This document shows, piece by piece, positions 21,641-34,499 of a stretch of DNA of 64,000 bases. Numbering within the stretch: position 1 is the first letter of the stretch; every line of letters starts with the position of its first letter. Made by a program: the position numbers and the translations under genes. The stretch lies in contig OZ026524.1 of NCBI GenBank assembly GCA_964019695.1, positions 21,142,210 through 21,206,209 of the forward strand, written 5' to 3'. Source of the DNA: Loripinus fragilis (Eukaryota; Mollusca; Bivalvia; Lucinida; Lucinidae). The notes below the pieces were generated by a model. The model searched no databases. It saw only the letters and a list, made by a program, of their open reading frames with translations, and was not told where the DNA came from.

Positions 21641-23575
21641 TTCCTACGCTCTCTCTATCCCTCTCTCTCTATCTCTCTCTCTCTATTCACTCTCTACTCG
21701 CTCTCCCCTCTATTCTCTACTCGCTCTACTCTCTACTCTCTCTCTCACTACTCTTGTCTCTCTGTACTCTCTATTCTCTTTGTCTCTCTCTACTCTCTAT
21801 TCTCCTTGTCTCTCTCTACTCTATCTCTCTTTCTGGTCTCTCTCTACCCTGTCTCTCTCTCTCTACTCTGTCTCTTTCTACGTCTCTCTCTCTCTACGTC
21901 TGTCTCTCTACTTGGTCTCTCTCTCTCTCTACTCTACTCTGTCTCTCTCTCTATTCTCTCTCTCTCTCTACTTTATTCTCTACTCGCATTCCTCTACTCT
22001 CTCTCTTTCTCTACTCGCACTCCTCTCTACTCTCTCTTTCTCTACTTGCACTCCTTCTCTACTCTCTCTTTCTCTACCCGCACTCCTTCTCTACTCTCTC
22101 TTTCCTTACTCACACTCCTTCTCTTCTCTTTCTCTACTCGCACTCCTCCTCTACTCGCTATCCTTCTCTACTCATTCTTCATCTACTTCCTTCTCTACTC
22201 GCACTCTTTCTCTACCCACTCCTTCTCTACTCTCTCTCTTTCTCTACTCGCACTCCTCTACTTTCTCTTCTCGCACTCTTTCTATACTCGCACTCCTTCT
22301 TCTCTCTCTCTTTTTCTACTCGCACTCCTTCTCTACTCGCACTCCTTCTCTACTCTCGCTCTCTCTCTATCTCTTTCTCTACCCTCTCTTTCAATACTTC
22401 ATTCTCTACTCGCAGTCCTTCTCTACTCGCAGTCCTTCTCTACTCGCAATCATTCTCCACTTACTCCTTGTCTACTCACTTCTTCTCTACTCACACTTCT
22501 TCTCTACTCGCCCTCCTTTTTTCTCTTTTCTCTGCTCGCACTCCTTCTCTGCTCTCTCTTTCTCTACTCGCACTCCTTCTCTAGTATCTCTTTCTCTACT
22601 CGTATTCCTTTTCTACTTCCTCTTTCTCTCCTCACACTCTTTCTCTACTCGCACCCCCTCTACTCTCTCTTTCTCTACTCGCACTTCACTGCTCTCTTTT
22701 CTCTACTCGCACTCCTCTACTCTCTCTTCTTTACTCGCACTACTTCTCTACTCTCTCTGTCTCTACTGGCACTCCTTCTCTACTCTCTCTTCTATACTCG
22801 CACTCCTTCTCTTCTCGCAGTCCTTCTCTACTCGCAGTCCTTCTCTACTCGCACTCCTTCTCTACTCACTCCTTCTCTACTCTCTCTTTCTCAACTCGCA
22901 CTCTTTCTCTGTTCGCACTCCTTCTCTTTTTTCTCTTCTCTACTCGCACTCCTTCTCTCCTCTCTCTTCTCTACTCGCACTCCTTATCTACTCTCTTTCT
23001 CTACTCGCACTCCTCTACTCTCTCTTTCTCTACTTGCACTTTTCTCTACTTGTCCTCCTCTTTTCTCTTTTCTCTACTCGCACTCCTTCTCTGCTCTCTC
23101 TTTCTCTACTCACCATCCTTCTCTACTCTCTCTTCTCTGCTCGCACTCCGTCTCTACTCTCTCTTTCTCTATTCTTTTTTTCTCTACTCGCACTCCTTCT
23201 CCACTCTCTCTTTCTCTACTCGCACTCCTTTTCTAATCGCATTCCTCTACTCTTCTCTACTTGCACTCCTCTACTCGCACTCTTTCTCTACTCTCTCTCT
23301 TTCTCTTGTCATGCTCCTTCTCTACTCGCACTCCGTCTCTACTCTCTCTTTTCTACTTGAACACCTACTCTACTCTCTCTTACTCTACTCTCTCCTTCTC
23401 TACTCGCTCCTTCTCTACTCGCACTCCCTCTACTCGCTCCCCCTCTTCTCGCACTCCCTCTACTCGCTCCTTCTCTACTATCTCTTCTTCTACTCGCTCT
23501 TTCTCTACTCTCTCTTCTCTTCTCTCTCTTTCTTCTCTACTTTCTCTTTCTCTACTCTCTCTTTCTCTGTCTGTC

Positions 23576-23620
<45 letters not shown>

Positions 23621-23642
23621 TTCCTCTCTCTCTCTCTCTCCA
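21618..23642 (+). repeat. 2 kb CT-rich minisatellite / microsatellite array
   Basis: Almost pure pyrimidine strand built from variants of TCTCTACTCGCACTCCT and CTCTCTTTCTCTACT, ending in (CTGT)n and (CT)n at 23563-23640. Very long open frames of Ser/Leu/Tyr/Thr repeats exist in several plus frames. They are a by-product of a repeat lacking stop codons and should not be annotated as genes. Confidence 0.95.
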
Positions 23643-24300
23643 ATGCAGTTGGTAATTTACTTAAAATATCATGAGCAGTACGAGAATATAATGAAAGGAT
23701 AGCGAGTGTTCGAGGCCAAAGTTCAGTCCTCCTCCGCCAAATTCCAAGTATGTCATCCGATGGTAAAGAATTGTTATAACGTGCTAGCAGGGAACATTTT
23801 TATCATGGAATTGAGAGAGGAGTACTCTGTATGCCGTAACAATGAGGCCCTCTCATGAGTTAGGGTGTATTTTTACAAGCCATTTTATTCTAGGGAAATG
23901 GAAAATGCCAAACTGAGGGAAACAAAATTGTCAGAGAACAGGGAATAAATAAAACATGAAACATGGAGACAAGTCAATATTTAAAAGGGAACAGGTACAT
24001 GTACCTCCTAGGAGGGTCTCTATTATAGATGATAGAACAAACATCACATCTATAAAACTACTGAACTTGATCTGTTTAAAAAATATTGTACCCAAACTCT
24101 AAACGAGTAACAGCTAGTTTACAATCCGATTGTCCATCTCTTTCTGAAAAGGGTGTCAACCAGGTACATTTATTGAACTAAAGATAATCTAAAGTTGTAC
24201 TGCAAATAGTTGCAGAAAGATCTAATTAACATTCGATTTTTACAGAAATGGGAAGCTATCTGTTTTTATAAGTACAAATATATAACATGTTACAAATACA
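23643..24300. other. No gene recognised
   Basis: AT-rich DNA without a recognisable repeat or coding region. Confidence 0.45.
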
Positions 24301-24319
24301 TGTTGTTTAATGCTTATGG

Positions 24320-24485
24320 AAATCGCTAGAAACAGTGTTTTGATTGCCATTTGTCGCCAGTCGGGGGACAAATGGCAATCGAAAAATCGGGCGACAAATG
24401 TCAATCGAAAACCCTGTTTCCAACTATTTTTGATCTACGTTCGTCATTAGTATTAACGTTTTCAATTGCCGCTTATCCGGCGTGA
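24320..24485. repeat. Partial copy of the CGGATAGG palindromic MITE
   Basis: It shares TTTGATTGCCATTTGTCGCC, GACAAATGGCAATCGAAAA and the right terminus AATTGCCGCTTATCCGGCGT with 18050-18255. The central hairpin arm is present in an extra copy and the left terminus is missing. Confidence 0.6.
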
Positions 24486-24549
24486 AACTTTTAAAAATAT
24501 CTTTAAGATAAACAACTCATCTTTATTGCTTCTTATAAATGACAAATGA

Positions 24550-24778
24550 GCCGCGACATGTGATTTCGAACAATGTGGCATTTTGACATGAATAGACTCA
24601 GACGAATCTGTGTAGCCTTCTCTTAAGCTTAGAAACTCCAAATTATGTTCTTTCAGTAGCTTAATATTCAAGCGACAAGCAAAGGCTCTGATCAGACTGA
24701 GCGTATGCGCAGGCTGGTCTGAGCCTTTGCTGGTCGCACATACCACATTGTTGGAAATCACATGTCGCGGCTCAAATA
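24550..24778. mobile_element. MITE, GAGCCACGACATG family (copy 2)
   Basis: Termini GAGCCGCGACATGTGATTTC and GAAATCACATGTCGCGGCTC are perfect 20-bp inverted repeats, longer if mismatches are allowed. The interior contains GCGTATGCGCAGGCTGGTCT. This is the best-preserved copy of the three. Confidence 0.8.
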
Positions 24779-24847
24779 ATATTGTTTGAAAAGATGCCAT
24801 TGTGGGGCTTGGGCTGCTGTTACCGGAATATGAGGACCTGGGCCCTG

Positions 24848-25145
24848 AATTACACTGCCTCCTTAAAGTTAAGGAAGACTGACTGAGTTAAGTATTGATT
24901 TTCAGAATCTAAAAATAACGTTTAAGCTGATTAAAAGCAAAATAGTTTCATTTTTCTGTCTGAGTAAAGTATTGATTTTCAGAATGCGAAAAATAACGTT
25001 TAAACTGATTAAAAGCAAAAAAGTTTCATTTTTCTGATGATGTCTTTGACCGCAAGTACTGCATCTATCCAGGCAATTTATTTAGCATGTTGAAATATCA
25101 ATACGTAAGTCTTCCTTAACTTTAAGGAGGCATTGTAATTCCGGA
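24848..25145. mobile_element. MITE-like inverted repeat enclosing two tandem units
   Basis: Arms TGCCTCCTTAAAGTTAAGGA (about 24857) and TCCTTAACTTTAAGGAGGCA (about 25112) are perfect inverted repeats, extended by AATTACA/TGTAATT. Between them a unit of about 73 bp with AAGTATTGATTTTCAGAATC is present twice in tandem (about 24889-25035). Confidence 0.65.
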
Positions 25146-25457
25146 CCCTGTACTTCTGTGCAAAGTTTAAAAACGTTAAAAGATAAAATAACAGAACGGA
25201 TTACCACCGAAACTGCACTATCTTCAATATTTTTACGGGTATTTGTTATATGGGTTACTTTATCCACCTATACAAATATGCAGTGAAAATCTAGATACGC
25301 TTACATGTATACTAATACTTTTAAGAATGAATTGAAAAACAGACCAAAAAGGTAAATTGCTTTTAAATACGTGTGGTAATTTATTTTACTGTCGCAATGG
25401 CGCAAAGAGTACGGCTATAAAACGTATGCAAACCATACAGGGTTCATATATTATGGT

Positions 25458-25615
25458 TTTTATTTTGTTTGATTTTATTCTTAACATCCCAGTCAACAAT
25501 TTTTCATTATGTCGGGACGGGTCTTCCTGGGTTGAACCAGTACTAAGCAATGATTAATGTGTCTTGCTCAAGGACACAACACAGTGACGCCGGAGAGGCC
25601 AGAAATTCGAATGCT
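25458..25615 (-). mobile_element. V-SINE 3' portion
   Basis: The minus strand shows GTGTCCTTGAGCAAGACACA, the CTGGTTCAACCCAGGAAGAC block and an AAATCAAACAAAA tail. The tRNA-like head is mostly missing or too diverged to recognise. Confidence 0.65.
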
Positions 25616-25655
25616 CACGTTACTCGATAGCTGCGCATTCAACTAAGATTAAGAT

Positions 25656-25856
25656 GCGGGGATCCAGAGAGGAGGTGGCAGAGGGTCCTGACCCCCCACC
25701 CGGGAAAATTGGAAACCTTTGGGGCTCTTTAGCAATACTGGTCCAGATCCCCTGGAAAATCAAAAGCTACCAAGCCAGCATTCCATATTGGGTAATTATC
25801 GCCAGCGTTTTGCTGTTGGGCTGATGATGGTCCGCTTTTAGTGGTATTTTGATTCC
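25656..25856. repeat. Dispersed repeat, inverted partner of 15057-15275
   Basis: It shares GGGTCCTGACCCCC, TTAGCAATACTGGTCCAGAT and CCAGCATTCCATATTGGG-like segments with the reverse complement of 15057-15275. Confidence 0.6.
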
Positions 25857-26271
25857 TCACTCCATTAATCTAAAAAAAAGTGTGTCAGATTTTAGTTGGA
25901 CTTCCTCTGACAAAATTTCTGGATCCGCGCATGATTAGGCGATAATAACAACATCGCATGAGATGTTTTATTGTAATTATGAGCATTCTTCTAACTAATA
26001 TTTTACAAAACCAAAGAAAGCGTATCAGTGCAAAGCTACTAGATGGTGGTACAAGACAGGGACATACCCTATCCCAGCCAGCACACAATGTCGGGCAACC
26101 ATCGGCCCGCCAGCGAAATGCCATTAAAATGTTTTAGATGTTGTGTAGCAAAAAGGAAGAAAGAAAGGCTGAGCAAGGGGTGGGGGTCAGCGACTAGACT
26201 AGAGAGCCCTGTTGAAACCCATTCAATTTTTGTGGTGTTTTTTGCATGTGTTGTTGTTTTTTGACGGTTTT

Positions 26272-26292
26272 GGGGGAGGGGGGGGGGGGGGT
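26272..26292 (+). repeat. Poly-G tract
   Basis: A run of G with one A. Similar long G runs occur at about 32171-32187 and 37899-37916. Such tracts can form G-quadruplexes and are prone to length errors in assemblies. Confidence 0.8.
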
Positions 26293-26348
26293 AAAATGTT
26301 GATATAGTTTGTTTCATTGAATAGAATCCTAAAGGGCGGTGCACCAGA

Positions 26349-26580
26349 AAGGTGTTTCAGTGGACTAGGTTAGTTGCATGTTTAAATGGATTTGAGTAGG
26401 GTATTTCAGTGAACTGAGTGGTCTGAGTGCTTCTCTGGGCTGGGCGGTTTGGGTGTATCAGCTGCCTAGGGAGTTTGGGAGTTTCAATGGGTTGGCTGGT
26501 TTATGTATTTCAGTGGACTGTGTGTGTTTGGGTGTTCTGTCGCGAATCAGTATACTGGTGGTTATGGGTGTTTCAATTGT
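26349..26580 (+). repeat. Degenerate minisatellite
   Basis: Imperfect repeats, roughly 40-50 bp apart, of GTATTTCAGTGGACTG and GGGTGTTTC / GGGCGGTTTGGG. The units are too diverged for a clear period. Confidence 0.4.
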
Positions 26581-27079
26581 CTGGGTGGCATACATGTATA
26601 TATTTTTGGATCAAAGGTTTACTAATCATGTACACGTGGCATCTTAACCAACAGTTTCCTAGCATTTTGACACTCCATTTATATAATAAAATGCGCCTCA
26701 ATGTGAACCTGCATTTTGTAACCCTGTTCATGTTGTTAATACACTGAGTTGCCAGGGTAGATATGGCAAATGTTCTTGCCTATTTTCAGGGACCATACCC
26801 TCACCCCCACCCCACACAGCCATCATATCCCTTTCCTATATCAAGCATACTGGTTTCACCAAAAATGAATCAATGCAGAATTTAAATAAATATGTTTTCC
26901 CAGACAACTAGACAAAAACATGCATAATGACACCGACTGAAGATGAGCGCTTTTCAAAACACATCACAACTGTAATACCTCTCAAATTCCCTTCTGTATT
27001 TCGTCCTTCTGGTAGTCTTATTTTTTGTAGCATTGCCATTTTTTTGTATCATGGCATGCTTAAAATATATCAGATTTGG

Positions 27080-27615
27080 GCACTAATTGAACGGCAGTTT
27101 GTATCAATCTCCGAAATCAATACCACTGTCACTCCGATAGCAATCATGCCAGCTGTCAAGTTTCCTCTGAACATTTTGCTAACCATCAAAACGATATCAA
27201 CATAAGCAAATTTCAAATATTGATGTTTTAATAGCATTTTGAGACACGACTCTTATAAATCATGCAGGAGAATGATATAGAATTGTGGCGACACAAGCAA
27301 ATTGTGTCAAAGGTTGATGTAAATCCAGCTATGATCAAACGAATAGCATTTTTTCATTGAAAATTTCACAATCGTCGTTTGAAAGGTCGCCCAGGGTCCT
27401 ACGGACATGGATCAAAAGCATTTAATACATTCCGAGTCCTTATCATTCAATATAGAAGCAACATGTTTGCTGCTTTCGTCTCCAAGAAACTTTCTATAAG
27501 AAATAAAAATGGATGAATACAGACCCTGTCCATCCATATTCGCAATGTTTACCTCCGATAGCCAACACCCTCCGAGATCTAGACATGCGGTTTACCTGGG
27601 TGAAGGACACTACGC
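27080..27615 (-). repeat. Inverted duplicate, partner of 20393-20930
   Basis: CCTCCGATAGCCAACACCCT at about 27552 is the exact reverse complement of bases near 20443. See the partner entry for the other matching end. Confidence 0.4.
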
Positions 27616-27775
27616 AGGGACGCCAGTGAGGGGAACTATTTGGGCCTTACATTTAACTTGACTCACATTGTGGACCCAGATCAAATAAGGAGCAACTTTA
27701 TTATCTACACGGTTTTACTTTCTGAATAAGCACGGTCCCTAATTTAAATAAAGATGGGGCGTCCAGTTCATGTAA

Positions 27776-28285
27776 GGCCAACCTTAAAAATATTTTTGTT
27801 TCCCCTTACCCGACCCGGTTTTACCAGTATGGGTTGGTCGGTCGGAAACTTATTTTTTTAAACTAAAAATCTCAAATTGGATACTCATTAAACTTAATTG
27901 TATACAGTAAAACCTGTCATGACAGGCCACTCAAAAAAGACATCGCATAATGCAGGTCAAAAGTATTGAAGAATGTCCCAGAGAGCATTCTGCGATACTT
28001 TCGACCTGCATTTAGCACCCATTTGTCTTAACGACCTTTGCATATATCTTTGAGTGGCCGTTTTAGGCAGGTTTTACTGTATAGTCCTACTTTAGGCAAT
28101 AAAATCAAATACACAAACATTATGCTAAGATAACACTGTTTACATTGGACAATTCTCTCAGGTTAATTGCAATGAAATTAAAAAAATACATTCTTGACTG
28201 AAAATTGAAATAATTTTTTTTGAGTAGGGCCTTTTTTCAGGGTCGGTCGGGTAAGGAGAAACAAATAAAATTTTAATTTAGGCCT
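27776..28285. mobile_element. MITE-like element interrupted by a second MITE
   Basis: Outer arms AGGCCAACCTTAAAA...TTTCCCCTTACCCGACC (27776-27820) and GGTCGGTCGGGTAAGGAG...TTTTAATTTAGGCCT (28240-28285) are inverted copies. The interior holds the pogo-like MITE at 27905-28079. Confidence 0.6.
27905..28079. mobile_element. pogo/Tigger-like MITE, 175 bp
   Basis: It begins CAGTAAAACCTG and ends CAGGTTTTACTG, with further arm pairing GGCCACTCAAA / TTTGAGTGGCC. It is flanked on both sides by TA (27903-27904 and 28080-28081). TA target duplication plus CAGT termini fit the Tc1/mariner-pogo group. Confidence 0.7.
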
Positions 28286-28696
28286 AATATAGAATTTCTA
28301 AAATCTTGTGATGAATTCTCCAATAATATCACAAGTGTTGAAGTACCATATTAAATCTTTTATATAAATATTTATATAAGAAACAGTTTTGGATTAAATT
28401 TTGCTTAAAAAATCATATAACTTTGTGCAGACACGTGGTTAAGTTTCTAGTAGGCATAAATTGTAATCATACACGATGTACGGTAAATGTTCTAAAATTT
28501 CAAACACTCACCGGTAAGTTGTCAGCCAAAATGGCATAAACAAACAGGGCAGACCCAGAGCAGACTCAGTCTGATCAGGGCTTACCAGTTTGCTATTCTG
28601 ACATGCATTTTGTGAATTACAGCCCTGAAAACCAACATTTTATTTGAGAACACGAAAAGAAAAGTGTTCCAAATTTTAGAACATTTATCATTTTAT

Positions 28697-28937
28697 TGAA
28701 CCCTGACACGTGATTTCCAACAATGTGGCATTTTGACAAGTGGAGTCTCATACGAGCCAATGCAGCCTCCTTTTAAACTTAGAAACTCCAAATGATGTTC
28801 TGTCAGTAGCTTGACGCTCATAGAATATTCAAGCGACTAGCAAAGGCTCTGATCAGCCTGCCCATATGCGCAGGCTGGTCTGAGCCTTTGCTGGTCGCAC
28901 ATACCACATTGTTGGAAATCTCATGTCACAGCTCATG
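28697..28937. mobile_element. MITE, GAGCCACGACATG family (copy 3)
   Basis: CACGTGATTTCCAACAATGT on the left and ACATTGTTGGAAATCTCATG on the right form the inverted arms. The interior has GCCCATATGCGCAGGCTGGT. More degraded pieces with the same interior lie near 28550-28600 and 29495-29545. Confidence 0.7.
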
Positions 28938-29867
28938 TATATTTTTTTGCATGAAAGAGAGTGTATGGGTTTTCAATGATAGGACATTTACTAAGAAAGA
29001 GCAGAGCCGAAGCATACTTTGTATGGAACTTCCATTACATATTGATATAATAAGTATAAGACGGCCCATTGTGTAGTTTAATGGGTCACAGGTAGAATTT
29101 TCTAAATTATAATGTATTCCTGTCCCTGAGGATTGTTTTAATCTTAGCAAACAGTGCAGACCCTGATGAAATGTAGCAATATGCAGCATTATGCTGCTTT
29201 TCATCTGGGTCTTCACTGTTAGCTAAAGTACCTGTTCAGGGGTTTCCAGTATACAAAGGGTTAAAGGTACACCAACTCTAGCTTGTGAATCATGCATTCA
29301 TTCAGAACTAGTGTTTCCATATCAGAAGAATGAGCCTGTATATGGGTTTTGTCATGAGAAAACCTGTCTTCATGGTTTCCTGGTCCAGGTCATGCTCAAT
29401 CAGGCCTGCTCAGCTACAGAGACTAGCTAAAAAATTGAAATATTGCCTGTAGCAAGTTTAGATATGACACTTTCTAATAAGAGAATAATAAAGGGCTAAT
29501 CAGTCTGCTTGGATGTGCAGGCTAGTCTGCAACTTTGTTGGTCGCAAAACCCAAAAAAGGTTTTCTCACGCCGAGGCCCATATACATGTAATGGGGTGCT
29601 GGGTAATACTAATACATGTATTATATCCACAGAAATTCAGACAGAGGCTGAACAACAAGACAATGTGAATATCATCAAATCTTCCTAGAATGGCTGCATC
29701 AATTTGATCTGAAAATTCTAGAAAACAGACCCAAGGCCATAGTGCGTTACATGTACGGAAAATAAGTTTCAGCGAGAAATGAGACAAGAATCTACATGTA
29801 CTAATGATACCAATTTCTTATTCAACAACTCACAATGAGCGATGATCTCTTTTAGCCTTTTAAAAGT

Positions 29868-30090
29868 ATATTGAGTGCACAACTCTTTGCCTGATATTGT
29901 TGTCTGTTGTCATGATAACCTTTGCAAACAGTTTGGAACCAGATCAGGCCAAATGAAATGTTGGGCCTGATCAGGAACCAAACTGTTTGACACTCTGAAT
30001 GTATTTCGGAAAGACTTTTTTGAAAAGTTGATTTTGAAAAATCAGCAAACGACAAAAAGCATGAAAAATTATCCAGTGGCCAAAAGAGTT
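29868..30090 (-). repeat. Dispersed palindromic repeat, related to 17350-17595
   Basis: The core hairpin pairs CAAACAGTTTGGAACCAGAT with a GGAACCAAACTGTTTG arm. The flanks match 17350-17595 in opposite orientation. Confidence 0.55.
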
Positions 30091-30329
30091 AAGGTCAGCT
30101 GATGGACATACATTATGTTTTTTGAACTGACACCTGCTAGATTAATTTCATATCCTTGATAAACATCATACTAGACATAGTTGACAAGATAATCTCTTTG
30201 ATCCCAATGTAATTTCTTTTAATTCTAAATCAAAGAACATTTCGGGTGGCAAAGTATGTATTAAACATTCTGAATACATGTACAAAATATTAAACCTGTG
30301 CACATTTGCACTGGTTTCATATTTCAGAC

Positions 30330-30420
30330 CTCCAGATAAGAATGTATATTGGGAAATTATTTTCTTTATTTCTCATCCAAAACATATGTTGTGGGTACTC
30401 AAAAGAACCGTCTCATTGAG
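30330..30420 (+). repeat. Partial copy of the GGGTACTCAAAAGAACC repeat
   Basis: CCTCCAGATAAGAATG through GGGTACTCAAAAGAACCGTC matches 7053-7140. The second hairpin arm is missing here. Confidence 0.7.
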
Positions 30421-31016
30421 AGGGGGAATGTGATTGCAAATGACTGGTGCATAAAGCCCAACGCAATGTCTCGGGGTCCGGTACCTGACCCCGAGACACT
30501 CATTCTAGGGGTCCGGTACCGGACTCCGAGCCGAGCCTATGAGGACTGTCTCCGGGTCCGTAGTTTGTGAAACAACTACTGACATGCCTAGGGATACGAG
30601 TCCGTACATGCACGTGGTCCGGTAGCTTGCTAAAACAATTACTGACAAGTCTAGGGAGACGGGTCTGTACCTGCACATTTATGTAGTGACCGTATATTAC
30701 CATCGTTAATTTCACTTTGTTCCGTCCACCATCTTTAATCCTCGAAGGGAAGCTAATCTTATTTACTGTCACATTATCCAAACAAGTATAAGCTTATACA
30801 AAAGGTATAAAAAAAAAATCGAGAAAAAAAAATAACGGTAAAGTTAACCATATTCTCTCTATATATATATTTTTCTTATCCTTATTTTTTTTAACAAACC
30901 ATGAGTAAAGGAAATTATTCACCTGTAACAAATTAATAATCTTCTCATCTTCAATTAAAGAAACCAATTAGCTGATGAGTGAGATGAGTGAGCAGTGTCA
31001 AATAAGCTCACCTGTG

Positions 31017-32081
<1,065 letters not shown>

Positions 32082-32099
32082 CAAGTCCAAAAGGCTATG

Positions 32100-33160
32100 A
32101 AGACCATGAGGATACAAAACAACATATACAATAAGATGACATCTATGCGCGGATCCGGGAATTTTCGTTGGGGGGGGGGGGGGGGTCCAGCTAAATCTGA
32201 CAAAAAAAGCTCTGACAACGTTTTTTTTTTAATAGTCCTCAGCTTATTTTTCAGAAGTCATATGGTTAATTTCAAAGAAAACTCTGAATCCGCACTTGAC
32301 ATCCTAACAAAGACAGTGAAAACAGTAATAGTCATAATTAAACAACTGCATTTAGTAGTGTGGATAGATATGATAATTGTTGCTTTGACCTAACAGTCTC
32401 AGTTTCGTGGAGAAGCTGTTTAAAGTCCTAGTTCTGATTGCAAGTTGGATATCTCAAAGAGATAATTCCAACAAGCAACCACAACAAGCTTCGATTTACA
32501 GTTGGCTGCAGCTTGGATGCCATTATATATTATCTATATATGTGCGCGAATTGCCACTCATTAGAACATGGAGCAGCATATCGAGGCTGCCCTATTACAA
32601 AAGAATTTGAAAGCAAACAAGACAAAGAAACAATTTAATTAAGGCAAGCTTAGCTATGAAAGATTAATTAAAGGAGATCAATGCCTCCACAAAAAACACA
32701 ACTGAAAACTGCATCTGACCCCAAAAGACTGAATCCCCCACCGCAACTAAAAACAAGCACAACGAACGCCCAAAAATCACCAGTTTGTCACAAGACAAGA
32801 AATGCAAAAATACGTGGCAGAGGCCGTCACGGCAGCGGCCAGCATCATTCTCGAGAAAACGGCATTAAACGATGAAGAAAACCTATCAGAAATATAACGG
32901 GAAATCTTAAGATCATGAATTGCTCAGGCGAGCCTGCACCTCAGGATCCGCCAGCAGACGCTAATTTTAGCAAAAAAAGACAAAAAAAAAAAAAAAAACA
33001 ACAACAGAAGATTCTACACAAGATCCTGAGCCAATGGAGGCTCAGAAACCGGAAACAACAACTCATACGAATGCCTTAAACTATGATGATCTAACAAACA
33101 CCGTCAATTACAAAATTAAGGGAAATGCAACTTATGCTTAAGTCAATGCCTAATTTCTCC
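32100..33160 (+). other. No recognisable gene; broken short frames
   Basis: From about 32681 there is an ATG-started stretch rich in Pro, Lys, Thr and Gln. Different frames then stay open in turn to about 33110, including a K-Y-V-A-E-A-V-T-A-A-A segment, as in a frameshifted old coding sequence. A poly-G run is at 32171. I cannot name a family. Confidence 0.25.
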
Positions 33161-33168
33161 GTACAGAC

Positions 33169-33655
33169 AAACATTGTGGACCTGGATCAGACTGCTCTTA
33201 GGAGAGCAGTTTGATCCGGGTCCGCAGTGTTTGCTACAAAGACAGGTTTGAAATAAACTAGCAGAACATATAGGGAAAGATATCTATGTATAATGCATCT
33301 AAAATGGCGTCCGCTGGAGTCATCTGCAACATGTAAATGTAATGTCAATTGCTCTTTTTGCTGTAAAAGCAAACATTGTGGACCCAGATCAGACTGCCCC
33401 TAGGAGAGCATTCTGATCTGGGTCCACACTGTTTGCTACAAAGACGGGTTTGGAATAAACTAACAGGACATATAGGGAACGATACTTACGTATAATGCAT
33501 CTAAAATGACGTCTGCTGAGGACCTCTGCCACATGTAAAAGTAATGTCAGGCTCTTTTCGCTGTACAAGCCAACATTGTGGACCCAGATCAGACTGTCCC
33601 GAGGACAGAAGTCTGATCTGGGTCCACATTGATTGCTACAAAGACTTCTTTCAAT
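33169..33655 (+). repeat. Tandem repeat of about 200 bp, two and a half units
   Basis: AACATTGTGGACC(C/T)(A/G)GATCAGACTG starts units at about 33169, 33369 and 33569. Each start is followed by its inverted partner TCTGATCTGGGTCCACA within 60 bp, so each unit carries a hairpin. The linkers share ACAGG...TATAGGGA.GATA and ATAATGCATCTAAAATG. Confidence 0.75.
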
Positions 33656-34499
33656 AAAAAAAAACTATTGCAATTATAGTTCATGAATGATCTGATTGTT
33701 AATTGTGTAAAATTGTACTGTTTGTTCGGATTAATGGAAGACAATCACACCTTTAGGATTATCCTTGTCGGTGACCAATTAGAGGGTATGAATGCAATTA
33801 AACAATGCACATGCAATCCCCGTTTGCTTATTTCAATGAAAGTGCAAATTGGCATTAACCTTACAGACAATAATAAAATAGAGAGAGAACAATAATTATG
33901 AGAAAAAATAATAATAAGAACACCGAGAAAAACATCAATTAAAGAATCGCACACCCTGCGTCAATTCACTGATGCGATAGTAAGTTTCCACTGACATTAA
34001 TTACCTTTATTCATGGATTTTGAAATTCAAAAATAAGGATAAGAAAAATAAAACTAATAGGAAACAAAGTAAGAGAAATTATATAGCTATTTTTTGTACT
34101 CTTGTCCGTTAAAAATCTTATACCTATTGTATAAGCTTATACTTGTTTGAAAGTGTAATACATATTAGCTTCCCTTTGAGGATCAAAGATGGCGGACGCT
34201 GCAAAGTGAAAACTTCAACACATAACACAATTGTTTATTTAAAGTCAGAGAGTATAAACAAGTATTTGCTGGTAAAAAAAAACCTTTTACTACATATATG
34301 TGTAGGCACGGACCCGTATTTCTAGCCTTGTCAGTAGTTATTTCACAAACTACCGGACCCTGAGACACTCCTCACAGGCGAGGCTTGGAGTCTGGTACCG
34401 GATCCCTAGACTGCGGGTCTAGGGGTCTGGTACCTGATCCCTAGCCCCGCAGTCTAGGTGTCAGGTACCGGACCCCGAGACACTGCGAAAGCGCAAATG

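Noticed and set aside
21501..23674. Very long open frames (up to 619 codons) rich in Ser, Leu, Thr and Tyr
   Set aside because: They exist in several overlapping frames of a CT-rich repeat that contains almost no stop codons. Composition explains them.
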